This document shows, one piece after another, positions 63,403-64,000 of a stretch of 64,000 nucleotides of DNA. Origin of the DNA: Phialophora verrucosa. Taxonomy: Eukaryota > Ascomycota > Eurotiomycetes > Chaetothyriales > Herpotrichiellaceae. A program made the translations under genes and the position numbers. Below the pieces are notes generated by a model. It was not told where the DNA came from and did no database searches. It worked only from the letters and a program-made list of their open reading frames with translations. The stretch lies in assembly GCA_002099365.1 (NCBI GenBank), contig MSED01000006.1:2046001-2110000 (forward strand), read 5' to 3'. Positions within the stretch are counted from its first letter, which is position 1, and each line of letters opens with the position of its first letter.

Positions 63403-64000
63403 AGCGAGAACGGTGTCCAGAAGAATGCCAAGACGTCGAAGAAGTCGAATAGCACGCGGCGAACCTGAAATTTTGACGCTAACACGATAATATCAGTGGC
63501 CTGAAACAACAACAACAGCAAGGCGGTAATCTCGTACGATGCCGTGGTTGGGTGAGACGCCTTGCGCGTCTCTATGAAAAGAATGTCCGACTTGATTCTT
63601 GACTCCGACTCTGACGTTGCTCAGTGAGCAGAGTGGCACCTTGCAAATGTGTCGATGGACGACCTACGAGACCTGCATGACGTGGCATGATGTGGCATGA
63701 TGTGGGAGATGGGACACATACTCGGCGGTCATGATAAGACTGGACAAAGTGTACAATACGGGCAATTTACGACAAAGGAACACTGTTGTGCTAACTATCT
63801 ATGCAATTGACCGAAAAGTTGGATCGGACACGCGGTGTGGACATGCCGGCATGGGGAATATGCCAGGCCTTCGAGGCCATCCCGATTGAGGGGAATGGAC
63901 GAGACAGAAGATACGTCGATGAGGATGACGATGAATGACCACGACTTCAGTTGATGTAGCCGGTTAATGCGCCACCTATGGGCTATCTCATGTCATGTAC
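63403..64000. other. Right edge, 3' flank
   Basis: No gene is supported. A short duplication TGGCATGATGTGGCATGATGTGG lies near 63683-63703. Otherwise I see nothing. Confidence 0.5.

Noticed and set aside
1..64000. tRNA, rRNA, CRISPR arrays, transposase or reverse transcriptase genes, viral genes
   Set aside because: I looked for T-loop motifs with matching stems, regularly spaced repeats and the usual conserved protein motifs of mobile elements and found none. Small or degenerate copies could escape reading by eye.

Overview
This window looks like chromosomal DNA of a filamentous ascomycete (Pezizomycotina). The evidence is short GT-AG introns of about 45-150 nt with CTRAY-type branch sites, two Zn2Cys6 regulators, an rds1-type secreted ferritin-like protein, a membrane-anchored spherulin-type cupin, and single-copy eukaryotic genes (SYS1, COA6, COG5, PFD3, a SAS2-like MYST acetyltransferase, an ER DnaJ-TPR protein). 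I cannot fix the class; a Eurotiomycetes or Dothideomycetes relative would fit. No rRNA, tRNA, CRISPR array, intact transposon or viral gene was recognised. All names come from reading the translations by eye; no database search was possible.

Layout. 1-9 kb: a short Zn2Cys6 protein, a small acidic/basic fungal protein with four exons or fewer, and a secreted ferritin-like protein with a Thr-rich linker. 9-13.3 kb: a second Zn2Cys6 regulator divergently paired with a dihydroxy-acid dehydratase. 14.9-17.1 kb: a type II membrane cupin and a 70-aa hypothetical protein, followed by a gene-poor stretch. 20.8-24.2 kb: a housekeeping block, SYS1 (Golgi membrane), COA6 (mitochondrial copper delivery to Cox2) and COG5 (Golgi tether). 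26.7-38.4 kb: a C2H2 factor with a long leader, a secreted Thr/Ser-rich protein with an internal Kex2 site, a TALE-homeodomain plus C2H2 regulator, a Cys-rich orphan and prefoldin subunit 3.

39-45 kb is the most unusual part. Four neighbouring metabolic genes are broken or apparently broken: a class II aldolase with at least four frameshifts and loss of its metal-binding His-x-His, a truncated amino-acid permease, a beta-carbonic anhydrase interrupted inside its active site, and an S15/CocE-type hydrolase with a GA splice donor and two one-base insertions. I read this as the remains of a metabolic gene cluster that has been dying in place.

45.9-63.4 kb: a conserved fungal hypothetical protein, a 3.5 kb gene-free stretch peppered with TACGAGTA/TACTCGTA palindromes, the MYST acetyltransferase divergent from the DnaJ-TPR gene (which has a minimal overlapping upstream ORF), a second gene-poor stretch, a 1120-aa coiled-coil membrane protein, and a second Cys-rich protein that begins like the one at 36.7 kb.
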